A DNA stretch of 64,000 bases from Thermoplasmatota archaeon (GCA_023489435.1 JAMDCA010000020.1:1-64000); one strand, 5' to 3'. Shown: positions 1-8,819, numbered from the stretch's first letter. The notes: a model not told the origin generated them from the letters alone. Numbers and translations are program-made.

Positions 1-1
1 A

Positions 2-85
2 GGAGGTAAAGAAAGGCTTATGGTTTATCCGATGCTCCTGTGGGCAATGGCGATTTCAGGACATCTGATGAACCAGAAGGACTGA
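2..85 (+). CDS. C-terminal end of a membrane protein (partial, 5' end outside the window); possibly DUF998-like
   Basis: Frame 2 is open from the window start: GGKERLMVYPMLLWAMAISGHLMNQKD*, a hydrophobic C-terminus. Confidence 0.35.
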   Translation, partial: GGKERLMVYPMLLWAMAISGHLMNQKD

Positions 86-540
86 GTTGATTAGGAAGAG
101 AGGGCCGGAAAATATTCCATTAAACCCCCCATATTTGCCAAGCATCATCCTGCAAATTCGGCGAATTTATTCTCCCAATGGCTTATTCTCATAATTTATT
201 TTTTCAATGCGATTATTTAGGTTGGCAAGACCACTGACGAAACGAAGCTGGGGGGCTTAAGATACTTGTTTCGGATCTCGTGATTTTGTCTATTGAAGTG
301 AAGAAAAATCAGCAAGGGTTCAGAATGCGCTGCCAAGGGAAGAGGCAGCAGAGCCTGATTTCAAAAATCATCTAATCCCACCCCTATTCGTTCCCTAATG
401 TTTCATCACTAAGTTCGTGCTCAAAAATAACATTGAGATAGTTATTAGAAATTTTGTTCTGATAGAAGCAACGCACATCGTTTCAACGTCAAGTGATTCC
501 ATTTAAAAGGTGCCGCCACATGAGATCTGTGGTTTTTGCA

Positions 541-625
541 TGCGAGGGATGGGATTCGAACCCACGAACTCCTACGAGACAGAATCTTAAGTCCTGCACA
601 GTTGGCCAGGCTTTGTTACCCTCGC
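541..625 (-). tRNA. tRNA-Leu (anticodon TAA)
   Basis: Minus strand reads GCGAGGGTAACAAAGCCTGGCCAACTGTGCAGGACTTAAGATTCTGTCTCGTAGGAGTTCGTGGGTTCGAATCCCATCCCTCGCA. Acceptor GCGAGGG/CCCTCGC pairs, long variable arm, GGTTCGAATCC T-arm, anticodon TAA. Confidence 0.93.
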
Positions 626-680
626 AATTAATCGGTTTATACTCCGGGAATATATTAAAAGTGCTGAAATTCGATGATTA
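600..680. repeat. Direct repeat copy R1: 5' half of tRNA-Leu plus its leader/promoter
   Basis: agttggccaggctttg... aatcggtttat... gaatatatt; same order of blocks as 2000-2040 and 2932-3010. Confidence 0.75.
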
Positions 681-979
681 ACAAGAAAGTATCCTGTCTT
701 GTGAAATGAATGTGGGAGAATACATGGTTAAATTAGCTTGAGTGATTTTCGATTAATAGTTTTAAATAATCGCAAATAACCTCTGGATACGAATTTGTAT
801 GGAAACTTCGCAATAGTCTGTCGAGCCTTATCAAATAAAAGGCTAAATTTCAGTTTGCAGTCATTACAAATATGTTAGATGGTCTCTGATAAGTGTGACA
901 TGACACCTCCCACATTGGCAAATGCTAGATGGGAGCCATACGCAAAAAGTAATTATGGCTCCAAATCTTCGATATTATT

Positions 980-1936
980 ATGACTTTGTATGGAGACATT
1001 GAGCCTTATGAAAGAGGAATGCTTGATGTTGGGGATGAAAACTCAATCTATTGGGAGGTTTCAGGCAATCCAAATGGTAAAGCTGCTTTAGTCTTGCACG
1101 GAGGTCCCGGATCAGGGTCGAGTCCCTGGTGGAGGAGGCTCTTTAATCCAACCAAGTACAAAATTATTCTATTCGATCAAAGGGGTTGTGGTAAAAGCAC
1201 ACCCAGTACTTCCAATCCAGGGTATGATTTCTCAAAAAACACTACGCATCATCTAATCAGTGATATTGAGGCCTTGCGTAAGCATCTGAATGTGGATAAA
1301 TGGTTAATACTCGGGGGCTCTTGGGGTTGCACTCTCGGCCTAGCATATTCGAAATCATATCCAGAAACAGTGACACAAATGATATTCTTTGGAGTAACAA
1401 CTGGCAGGCACTCTGAATTTGACTGGACATTTCGAGGTGGTAACAGGATATTTTTCCCAGAACAATGGGACCACTTGATGAAGGCCCTGCCTTCAGACAG
1501 GCCGGAAAGTGATATTCTCGATTTGCTTTATGAAGTATTGAATAAAGGAAATCCTTCGAACATCGCCTCCCTTGCGAGATCCCTGTGTCTATGGGAATCA
1601 ACAACGGCTGATTGGCCACCAGTTTACACCCTTCAGAAAAGGTTTGAGGATTCATCTTACGCGATTACATTTGCAAGGCTGGGAACACATTATGCAAAAC
1701 ACTACGGTTGGTTGAAAGATGGTGAACTCCTCAACGAAGGGGGATACTTGGATAATATTCAAGGCATATTGATAAACGGGAGATATGATTTCCAGGCACC
1801 ACTTGAAAATGCCTGGATACTTCACACAAAGTGGAGATGTAGTGAACTAATTGTGGTAGATGACTCAGGGCATTCTCCAAGTGCAACAATTGAAAATGAG
1901 ATAGTTAAGGCAACTGACAAATTTTCAACTTTATGA
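980..1936 (+). CDS. pip: Proline iminopeptidase (alpha/beta hydrolase)
   Basis: HGGPGSGSSPWWRRLFNP, FDQRGCGKSTP, GGSWGCTLGLAYSKSYP nucleophile elbow, SGHSPS C-terminal His. Confidence 0.9.
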   Translation: MTLYGDIEPYERGMLDVGDENSIYWEVSGNPNGKAALVLHGGPGSGSSPWWRRLFNPTKYKIILFDQRGCGKSTPSTSNPGYDFSKNTTHHLISDIEALRKHLNVDKWLILGGSWGCTLGLAYSKSYPETVTQMIFFGVTTGRHSEFDWTFRGGNRIFFPEQWDHLMKALPSDRPESDILDLLYEVLNKGNPSNIASLARSLCLWESTTADWPPVYTLQKRFEDSSYAITFARLGTHYAKHYGWLKDGELLNEGGYLDNIQGILINGRYDFQAPLENAWILHTKWRCSELIVVDDSGHSPSATIENEIVKATDKFSTL

Positions 1937-1999
1937 TCCAGCTCGCATCCTGAATTTGTTGCGCACCACAGTGAGGGCATTTTTCTCTCTAAGAGGAAA

Positions 2000-2040
2000 A
2001 GTTGGCCAGGCTTTGCTACAGTCACAATTAATCCGTTGAT
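2000..2040. repeat. Direct repeat copy R2: tRNA-Leu 5'-half fragment
   Basis: agttggccaggctttg (2000-2015) is identical to 600-615; similarity continues through acaattaatccgttgat. Confidence 0.75.
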
Positions 2041-2199
2041 ATATAAATAATGAATGATTATTCATAGCAAAAGAATATCACATTCTCTTATGGGCGAAAT
2101 GCGCATCAAATCGCTAGCAGAATACATTTAACGCCAATCCAAAGGGTTTAAAAGGGAAACAATTAATAGCTAACCTTGCTTGGCTAAGGGTGAACTAGT

Positions 2200-2460
2200 T
2201 TGACTTTGAAATTGAAAGTTGGAAAGAAGGGCTACATCATTCTTCCTAAAGCATTAAGAGAAGCCGTTGGAATCGAAGAGGGTGATGATCTCACAGTAAG
2301 CTTAAGTGATGCGATAATTCTTACACCCGCGAAGAAATTTGACAGAGCAGCATTTGAAAAGATGGCCAAACAACACAAGGAATCTATACTTTCAGTAAAG
2401 GGGGCTAAATATCCTGAACCGGGTGAAGCCAAGGAATACTCGTTGGAGGATGAGTTTTGA
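2200..2460 (+). CDS. AbrB/MazE-fold antitoxin (SpoVT/AbrB domain), TTG start
   Basis: LKVGKKGYIILPKALREAVGIEEGDDLTVSLSDAIILTP; overlaps downstream PIN gene by 4 nt. Confidence 0.85.
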   Translation: MTLKLKVGKKGYIILPKALREAVGIEEGDDLTVSLSDAIILTPAKKFDRAAFEKMAKQHKESILSVKGAKYPEPGEAKEYSLEDEF

Positions 2461-2855
2461 CCAGCGTATTCATAGACACAAATTTCTTTATTTATATGAA
2501 TACACCAGTCAAGAACCTTGACAGTTTTATTGATTACTATGAGAAGGAACTTTCCAACAACAGGACATTCACCAATCTGATAGTCCTGGATGAGCTTATT
2601 TACATATCCGGTAATAAATATTCTATCCCGACAGAGGTGACTCTAGAATTTATTGACTCCATGATACTCCCATTCACATCTATTCTTCCACTTGAAGAAG
2701 GCGACTATCTGATTATGAAGGACATCCTGAAGTATTGTCGTAAACCAAGCGATGCACTGATCGCTTCCTCCATGAAGCGTGCCTCCATCACAGAGCTTAT
2801 TAGTGAAGACAAAGACTTTGACAGAGTTCCTGGAATCAACAGGAAATGGTTGTAA
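2457..2855 (+). CDS. PIN-domain (VapC-like) toxin
   Basis: FIDTNFFIY N-terminal Asp, DELIYIS, KPSDALIASSMKR, ELISEDKDFDRV. Confidence 0.87.
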   Translation: MTSVFIDTNFFIYMNTPVKNLDSFIDYYEKELSNNRTFTNLIVLDELIYISGNKYSIPTEVTLEFIDSMILPFTSILPLEEGDYLIMKDILKYCRKPSDALIASSMKRASITELISEDKDFDRVPGINRKWL

Positions 2856-2931
2856 AACTGAGATATTTTTCCTGTTCCAACGTTTCTCAAACCATTGAAT
2901 AATGTTGGCGGGGCAGTCATTCATTAGTATT

Positions 2932-3010
2932 GCGCAGTTAGCCAGGATTTTGTCCCTGAAAATCAATCGGTTTATGCTTAGAGAATATATTCAAAGGGCT
3001 AAAATTTGAG
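2932..3010. repeat. Direct repeat copy R3: tRNA-Leu 5'-half fragment plus leader
   Basis: gcgcagttagccagg... aatcggtttat... gaatatattcaaagggctaaaatttga parallels 596-672 of R1. Confidence 0.72.
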
Positions 3011-3214
3011 TAAGGGGGGGAGTGTCCGTTTTTGAGGATCGAATGGATGCGAATATCGGAATGACGAAACATGAAAAATTTTCTTGTAATATGCTTATAT
3101 GCTATATTGCAAGTTAAGCAGAGAATTTTTAAGGAGATGTGTGAATAGTCAATCCCTCTGCTTTTCCAAATGATATGCCTTGCACTTTTGCCTGGAGGGC
3201 AAGAATTATAAAAT

Positions 3215-4024
3215 CTATGGGCTGAAACAGCACAAGGGGTTATCGAAGTACGCCTCTGACATCTGAATTAAAACACGATCCCTTGTAAGTATTGCGGACA
3301 TTCCATTGCTGGAATTCATACCAGAGACAGTCAAGAGTCGCCCATCAGCCAACAGCAACCATGTATCGCAACATTGGGGTGACAATACAGACAAGTTGAA
3401 ATTCCTGCTACTATCTTCGGTTAGTTTATCAAATCCATTTTGGGGCATTGCTATTTTTATTTTGGCTCCCCGCAGTTTTGCTTCAAGAAGTTGTTCACGG
3501 ATAGTGGTGAACTTGCTGAAATCTGGCAGGATAATCATTATTTCATGCTTTGCCGAAAGAAGCATTTCCTTCATTTTCGAGATTATGTTCTTTGTTCCTT
3601 TCACTACATACGCTATTTCGATTCCATTATCCTCCGTGTGGTTCCCATTCATTTTCGTCCACACTTCCTGAAGTTGAGCCTCAATATTTTCACCGATCTT
3701 GAGACCATTTTCATACCTGTTTCTCAAAACCGACTTCAGTTCTGCAATAAATGGTGCGGGGGCAGTAGCCCGGTAGGTTTTGGGCACACCATACTGCACC
3801 TCAATCATGTTCAATTTTAGTGCATTTTCTATTACACCGTAAACCTTCGAGTCCGGGATACCAGTGATTTCGCACAACCTCGATGCAGACACCCCCGGTT
3901 CCAAAAGCAAAGCAAGGTAGATTCTCCCCTCATTCAGGGGAATTTTTACTTCCAGCATCTGCGGAAGGATATTCTGAACCAGTTTACGGTAACTAATGAC
4001 CTCTAATTCATCCGTTTTTTTCAC
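3215..4024 (-). CDS. TrmB-family transcriptional regulator
   Basis: N-terminal wHTH (NEGRIYLALLLEPGVSASRLCEITGIPDSKVYGVIENALKLNMIEV) and TrmB-like C-terminal effector domain; divergent from the methyltransferase. Confidence 0.8.
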   Translation of the reverse strand: MKKTDELEVISYRKLVQNILPQMLEVKIPLNEGRIYLALLLEPGVSASRLCEITGIPDSKVYGVIENALKLNMIEVQYGVPKTYRATAPAPFIAELKSVLRNRYENGLKIGENIEAQLQEVWTKMNGNHTEDNGIEIAYVVKGTKNIISKMKEMLLSAKHEIMIILPDFSKFTTIREQLLEAKLRGAKIKIAMPQNGFDKLTEDSSRNFNLSVLSPQCCDTWLLLADGRLLTVSGMNSSNGMSAILTRDRVLIQMSEAYFDNPLCCFSP

Positions 4025-4102
4025 TTTAACTCATCTCTACTTATAGTATTAGTAAGAGAATCAATATATATATAATTACTACTACTTTGAGTAAGTGGTA
4101 CT

Positions 4103-4909
4103 ATGACAGAGAATCTAAAACAAGCCGTCATAAAAAGATATTCAGAAAGGATAAAGGCAAAATCAAGCTGTTGTGGCGAGTCAGCTGGCTGTTCTTCAGG
4201 ATCAGGTTCCCAAAAACAGGTGGAAGCATCTGAAAGCAGTTGCTGCGCGGGCTCCTCTTGCACGTCAGACGTGCAATATGGTGAGTTGAAAGACAAACTG
4301 GGGGATGTCAGCGGGCAGTCGTTTGGGTGTGGTAACCCTATAGGCCAATCCTCAGTTATGATTGGGGATACTGTAGTTGATTTGGGATCTGGTGCTGGAC
4401 TTGACTGTATAAGAGCGGTTTCCAGGGTTGGTGCTACTGGTAAGGTTGTGGGTGTAGACATGTCTGAAGAGATGATTGCCAAAGCTACTCAAAATGTAAG
4501 AAAAATGGGATTAGATGAACAGGTTTCTTTTGTTAAAGGAGATATTGAAGATATTCCCCTAACAGACAATTTTGCTACACTTGTAATCAGCAATTGCGTC
4601 CTTGCACTGGCGCCAAACAAGCAAAAAGTATTCAACGAGGTTTACAGGATTCTAAAACCGGGGGGTAGGTTCATAATCTCAGATGTAGTGAGTGCAGAAA
4701 ACATTCCACAAGAGATGAAGGATGATGTAGAATTGTTTTCAAACTGCATTTCAGGGGCGTCTCAGGTGGATGAATACTATAAGGCTATTCTGGCTGCAGG
4801 TTTTACCAATGTTGAAGAGCTGGAAAGACAAAACTACGGTTCTCTTGATGCCGGTGGAGTGGGCATAAGTTTGTTCAGCATAACCGTCATGGGGTACAAG
4901 TACACGTAG
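4103..4909 (+). CDS. arsM: Arsenite methyltransferase (ArsM-like SAM methyltransferase)
   Basis: VVDLGSGAGLDCIRA SAM motif, SFGCGNP, ISNCVLAL, Cys-rich N-terminus (SSCCGESAGC...SSCCAGSSC). Confidence 0.85.
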   Translation: MTENLKQAVIKRYSERIKAKSSCCGESAGCSSGSGSQKQVEASESSCCAGSSCTSDVQYGELKDKLGDVSGQSFGCGNPIGQSSVMIGDTVVDLGSGAGLDCIRAVSRVGATGKVVGVDMSEEMIAKATQNVRKMGLDEQVSFVKGDIEDIPLTDNFATLVISNCVLALAPNKQKVFNEVYRILKPGGRFIISDVVSAENIPQEMKDDVELFSNCISGASQVDEYYKAILAAGFTNVEELERQNYGSLDAGGVGISLFSITVMGYKYT

Positions 4910-4964
4910 TCTCAGCCTATTGTCGGAACGAGAAATGCAACAAAAATAAAGGTGTAAATAATGT

Positions 4965-5849
4965 TTATTTGTAAACTCCAACAGAGTGGCTCTCTGGCAG
5001 GAAAGTGTAAAGCTTTTGCATTTTTTCATCAAAGGTCAGGGTGTGGCTTCCATATTCTGTTCGAATTTCTTGTACCTTTTCAAGAGTTTTTCCGTTGAAA
5101 ACCTGCACTACACCAGGTTCACCAATGCTGCAATAAACAAGGTCTTGCTTCCTGTTATACCAGAGGACATCCGGAGCCCCTTCCAATTTAGCCTTTTGGC
5201 CAATTTTCATTTCCTTTAAATCGATGGTAACTAGAGTGGCGTCGTCACATGCAACAAAAGCGGTCTTGCCTTCAATAACAAGTCCATGGGGGCCCTTTTG
5301 ATCAACGTCGAAGAATCTGGTCTTTTTGAAGTCCTTCGCGGATATAAATTCCAGACCTGGAGGGTCCATTATGTTGACAATGTACTCGTCACTTTCTTTC
5401 CTGTAGGTGCTCCATCTTGGTCTTCCGCTGAGGTGAACAGAAGCAATTATTTCACCAGTTTTCTGGTTGTGAAATCTTGCCTGGTTGTCACCGACATCAG
5501 CAGTCATGAGAATCTCCCTTGCACCGTCAACTGCTAATCCATTGGGTTTCTTCCCGGTTTTAAATTTCCTGACTGCTTCCAGGGAAACAGGGTCTATAGC
5601 AAGAATGTGCCCTTCAGCTCTTGAGGCTGCAAAGATTTTTTTCGTAACCGGATCAAACACAACCCCGCTTCCGCCAGCACAGTCAGGTATGGTTTTTATC
5701 CACTTGTCTTCTTTGCCGTCAAGCACTTCAACAGTTCCGGAACTGGTATGTGCCACAAAGACTCTGCCGGACGTCTGATCAACATCGGCATGGTCGAACT
5801 CGCATTCATTCTCCTCTGGAAGTTCCTTTCTTATTTTAAAATTCAGCAA
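4965..5849 (-). CDS. YncE-like beta-propeller protein
   Basis: Repeated blade motifs such as GTVEVLDGKEDKWIKTIP, KIFAASRAEGHILAIDP, KPNGLAVDGAREILMTADVGDNQ. Confidence 0.7.
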   Translation of the reverse strand: MLNFKIRKELPEENECEFDHADVDQTSGRVFVAHTSSGTVEVLDGKEDKWIKTIPDCAGGSGVVFDPVTKKIFAASRAEGHILAIDPVSLEAVRKFKTGKKPNGLAVDGAREILMTADVGDNQARFHNQKTGEIIASVHLSGRPRWSTYRKESDEYIVNIMDPPGLEFISAKDFKKTRFFDVDQKGPHGLVIEGKTAFVACDDATLVTIDLKEMKIGQKAKLEGAPDVLWYNRKQDLVYCSIGEPGVVQVFNGKTLEKVQEIRTEYGSHTLTFDEKMQKLYTFLPESHSVGVYK

Positions 5850-5880
5850 CAGTATCTTTTCCCTTCAAGTTAACGAGATT

Positions 5881-6348
5881 TCACTTCTTGGTATGTTCGA
5901 GTTTTGCCTTTCCTTCCATTTTACCTTTGACATAAGCGTACATGGCATCGTAGAAAGGAAACTGTAATTTCATGTTCTCGTGGTCATCCTCTGCAATTTC
6001 TCTGAATCCAAGGGCTGCAGCTTCCAGTCCTGCTGACTCAGGAGGGGCATCTGGCATGTTTGCATCAGCTCCCCTTACAATCCTGGCAAATTCAAGAAGG
6101 GCTGCGTCTTTGAGGTTATATTTCTTTATGACGGCATCAAAGCTCACGTATTCTTTTCCATTTTCTTCATAATGGAACAATTCTGCCCCAGGTGTGTCAA
6201 ATGCAATGGCATTTTCTTTCTTAGCTGTTTCTAATACTTTTTCTTTCGGCACAAAAAGAAATACCGGATCTTTATCCACAAATCTTGAGATTACCCAAGG
6301 GCAAGCAATTCTGTCAACCTTGGCCTTTTCTCTAGTTACCCACTTCAT
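5881..6348 (-). CDS. ChrB-like (chromate resistance protein C-terminal domain)
   Basis: KWVTREKAKVDRIACPWVISRFVDKDPVFLFVP ... ARIVRGADANMPDAPPESAGLEAAALGF. Start moved to MKW; the ORF track begins at 6366. Confidence 0.8.
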   Translation of the reverse strand: MKWVTREKAKVDRIACPWVISRFVDKDPVFLFVPKEKVLETAKKENAIAFDTPGAELFHYEENGKEYVSFDAVIKKYNLKDAALLEFARIVRGADANMPDAPPESAGLEAAALGFREIAEDDHENMKLQFPFYDAMYAYVKGKMEGKAKLEHTKK

Positions 6349-6609
6349 CAGAATCACTGCCAACATTTTTCTTTTTAATAAAATACTTTGTGTATTCCGG
6401 AAACACTACAAAATTCTACAGGAAAAGTTAAGCATGAAAGCGGTTGCTCTGTGAATCTAATTTCAAAATCTGTGGCCCGGTGGAAAACTAAGCTATCGCG
6501 TACTTATAATTATGAGGTTTTCACTTATTTATCCATCAGATGGAGATTCGCAACTCCACAATGGGCACGTTTCACGGATAGGGTTGCACTCCCGGGGAGC
6601 ATTGATGCT

Positions 6610-7152
6610 ATGTCTGCAGAGCAGCAAGGGAGAAAGAGTGGGTTGCATAACGCTTTATTCTATGGGATATCGCTAATGCTCTCGCTCATAATCATCGTGG
6701 TTTCAACCGCAGTTTTCCTGGTATTTATATATCTGGAAGGCAGTGTGCCAGATAGTTTCTTCCTCCTCTATCTTGGGGTTTTGGCAACCAATCTGGCGGT
6801 CTCCGTGGTTTCCACCAGGCAGCTCATAGCGTTGATCCCGGCTCTATCTCTTCTGAATAAAACTTCTGAAGTCGAATATCCTCCCGGAAAGAAGAGTGGA
6901 ACCGCAATCTATAGCCCGGCCCCCATAGCTTACAATGATGAGAGATATTTCACAGAGGCTGAAATAGAAATCATAGAACTCCTCAGGAAAAACAATAACA
7001 GATTGCTGCAGAGCAGGCTAGTTTCATCTGTTGGAGCCTCCAAGGCGACCGTATCCAGAGTTATCTCTTCTCTGGAAAGCAAAGGGGTAATAGTAAAGCT
7101 GAGAAAGGGCGTAACCAACGAGATAATTCTTTCAGAAACCAATTTCAAATAG
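6610..7152 (+). CDS. Membrane-anchored winged-HTH transcriptional regulator
   Basis: Two TM segments (SLMLSLIIIVVSTAVFLVFIYL; FFLLYLGVLATNLAVSVV) then EIEIIELLRKNNNRLLQSRLVSSVGASKATVSRVISSLESKGVIVK. ORF track starts at 6388; ATG 6610 (MSAEQQ) preferred. Confidence 0.72.
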   Translation: MSAEQQGRKSGLHNALFYGISLMLSLIIIVVSTAVFLVFIYLEGSVPDSFFLLYLGVLATNLAVSVVSTRQLIALIPALSLLNKTSEVEYPPGKKSGTAIYSPAPIAYNDERYFTEAEIEIIELLRKNNNRLLQSRLVSSVGASKATVSRVISSLESKGVIVKLRKGVTNEIILSETNFK

Positions 7153-7156
7153 TTTC

Positions 7157-7172
7157 CTGAAACATGTTTCAG
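7157..7172. promoter_or_regulatory. Perfect 16-bp palindrome CTGAAACATGTTTCAG, candidate operator
   Basis: Palindrome between the wHTH stop (7152) and the SHOCT start (7210); further half-site TGTTTCAG at 7188-7195. Confidence 0.6.
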
Positions 7173-7209
7173 CCATTGGTTAAGAACTGTTTCAGCATTT
7201 ATTGGAAAC

Positions 7210-7569
7210 ATGGAGAAAAAAGCAGAGAATCTGGTCTGGGTTCTTGTAGGGCTTGTCGCCGTAATTGCAGCAGTTGCAATTATCACCTCTGTTTTGTTTG
7301 GTGGCAGATACACAAATGGAACATTCGGCCCATACGGAATGATGGGGGGATATTATGGCATGGGTTTGATAATGCCCATCATCGGGGTAATATCAGTTAT
7401 TTTTGTAATTGTATTTGTATTTTTCATACTGGATGCTCTCAGAGTGTCAGATCGGCATTTTGACAGTGCTTACAGCTTCAGGGCTGAGGAAATTGCCAGA
7501 GAGAGATTTGCAAAAGGGGAAATTTCAGAGCAGGAATACTATGCAATGTTGGAAAAGTTAAGGAAATAG
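7210..7569 (+). CDS. Membrane protein with C-terminal SHOCT domain
   Basis: Two TM segments then AEEIARERFAKGEISEQEYYAMLEKLRK (SHOCT signature). Confidence 0.78.
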   Translation: MEKKAENLVWVLVGLVAVIAAVAIITSVLFGGRYTNGTFGPYGMMGGYYGMGLIMPIIGVISVIFVIVFVFFILDALRVSDRHFDSAYSFRAEEIARERFAKGEISEQEYYAMLEKLRK

Positions 7570-7577
7570 GTGTTTAG

Positions 7578-8156
7578 ATGAACAAACACAGGTTGTTTGG
7601 GTTAATTTCCGTGGCTGGACTAGCACTGGTTGTAATAATTTCTGCATCATACATCTGGGAATTCTCAGGTTATGCCAACGCACAGAATACTGGATTCATG
7701 ACAGGTGCAGAACTGTCTTCTCTCAATGCAAGTCCACCCGGCATATACGTTTCGCATTCCAATTCAACAATTTACCTTAACAATTCGGTGGATCTGCCGG
7801 TAATGATGGGGCCAATGGATGCCCCGAGCATGTACAGTTTTGAAATCCTCGGGATGTTTAATCCCACTTTAACAGTAATGCAGGGAACCACCCTAGATTT
7901 CACCGTGATTAATGTGGATACAGACTCTTACCACAATTTTGTGATGAGCCACTCAGGGCCGCCCTACTACATGGGTAGCATGATGCAAAGTTCTGGCTTG
8001 ATGAATAACATGAATTTCCTGCCACCTGTACATTCAGGCAGTTATGCCTATTCCAACCTGAGTTATAGCTTCTCCACACCTGGAACCTACTGGTATCTTT
8101 GCACTTATCCGGGGCATGCAGCCGAGGGAATGTATGGAAAAATCGTTGTAGTTTGA
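7578..8156 (+). CDS. Secreted/membrane-anchored cupredoxin (sulfocyanin/rusticyanin-like blue copper protein)
   Basis: N-terminal TM; SYHNFVMS ... WYLCTYPGHAAEGMYGKIVVV gives the His...Cys-His-Met type 1 Cu ligand pattern. Confidence 0.82.
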   Translation: MNKHRLFGLISVAGLALVVIISASYIWEFSGYANAQNTGFMTGAELSSLNASPPGIYVSHSNSTIYLNNSVDLPVMMGPMDAPSMYSFEILGMFNPTLTVMQGTTLDFTVINVDTDSYHNFVMSHSGPPYYMGSMMQSSGLMNNMNFLPPVHSGSYAYSNLSYSFSTPGTYWYLCTYPGHAAEGMYGKIVVV

Positions 8157-8543
8157 ACCTCCAACCATATTTTTCTAAATATTATTTGTAAAAAAACACT
8201 AATTTGAGTCCAAACCCGGTCGCTTAAACGGGAAATTTCTCAACCATTTCTCGTGTCATAATCAATGAACGCATATAGCGGCCAACCTTACTTCATGCCA
8301 ACGCAGCCATTTAGACAGCATTATTTTGAAAAGATTCGAACTAAAACTTCCTCTCTTTTACTTCCTCCTAAAAAGCCAGTTTCCATATTATGGCTGTTCA
8401 GTTGACACCGCCAGCCCTGAAAGAAGGTGAGCTAAATCTTCGGATTCACCCCTCGAAATTTATGAGAAAATGCCTTTCGGGTCTCCAAAATCCTTATTTT
8501 TTTCTGCCAAATAATTTAAACCTTATTTGGACTATGTGGTTCA

Positions 8544-8819
8544 ATGATGCCGGGACAAATGCCTCCACAAGGGGACATTATAGGATTTGAAACTGAAGAG
8601 GAACCGAGATGGGTCACCGTGAAGCTGGAGGATGGATCGGTCATCCAGATAAAGATGGAAATAGTTGCAATTATGAAAGGCGGAAATGACCAGAACACTG
8701 GATTACCGATTTATATGGTCCAGGCAACTAATATCATAAGAATGGTCAAAGTTCCGAAGGAACTGATTAAAAAAGGATCTCCTCCAGATGATGGGAAAGG
8801 GGCTAACCTATACAGGTGA
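8544..8819 (+). CDS. Conserved hypothetical protein
   Basis: MMPGQMPPQGDIIGFETEEEPRWVTVKLEDGSVIQIKMEIVAIMKGGND; good coding character and small basic C-terminus. Confidence 0.65.
   Translation: MMPGQMPPQGDIIGFETEEEPRWVTVKLEDGSVIQIKMEIVAIMKGGNDQNTGLPIYMVQATNIIRMVKVPKELIKKGSPPDDGKGANLYR

Noticed and set aside
230-290. CTTAAGATACTTGTTTCG... on the plus strand resembles the tRNA-Leu anticodon region
   Set aside because: Similarity is short and partly palindromic (CTTAAG); no acceptor or T-arm can be paired, so likely chance.
493-681. 62-aa ORF
   Set aside because: Overlaps the tRNA-Leu gene on the opposite strand; not a credible protein.
8390-8590. 66-aa ORF upstream of the conserved hypothetical gene
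   Set aside because: Overlaps the start of the better supported 8544-8819 gene in another frame; no motif.
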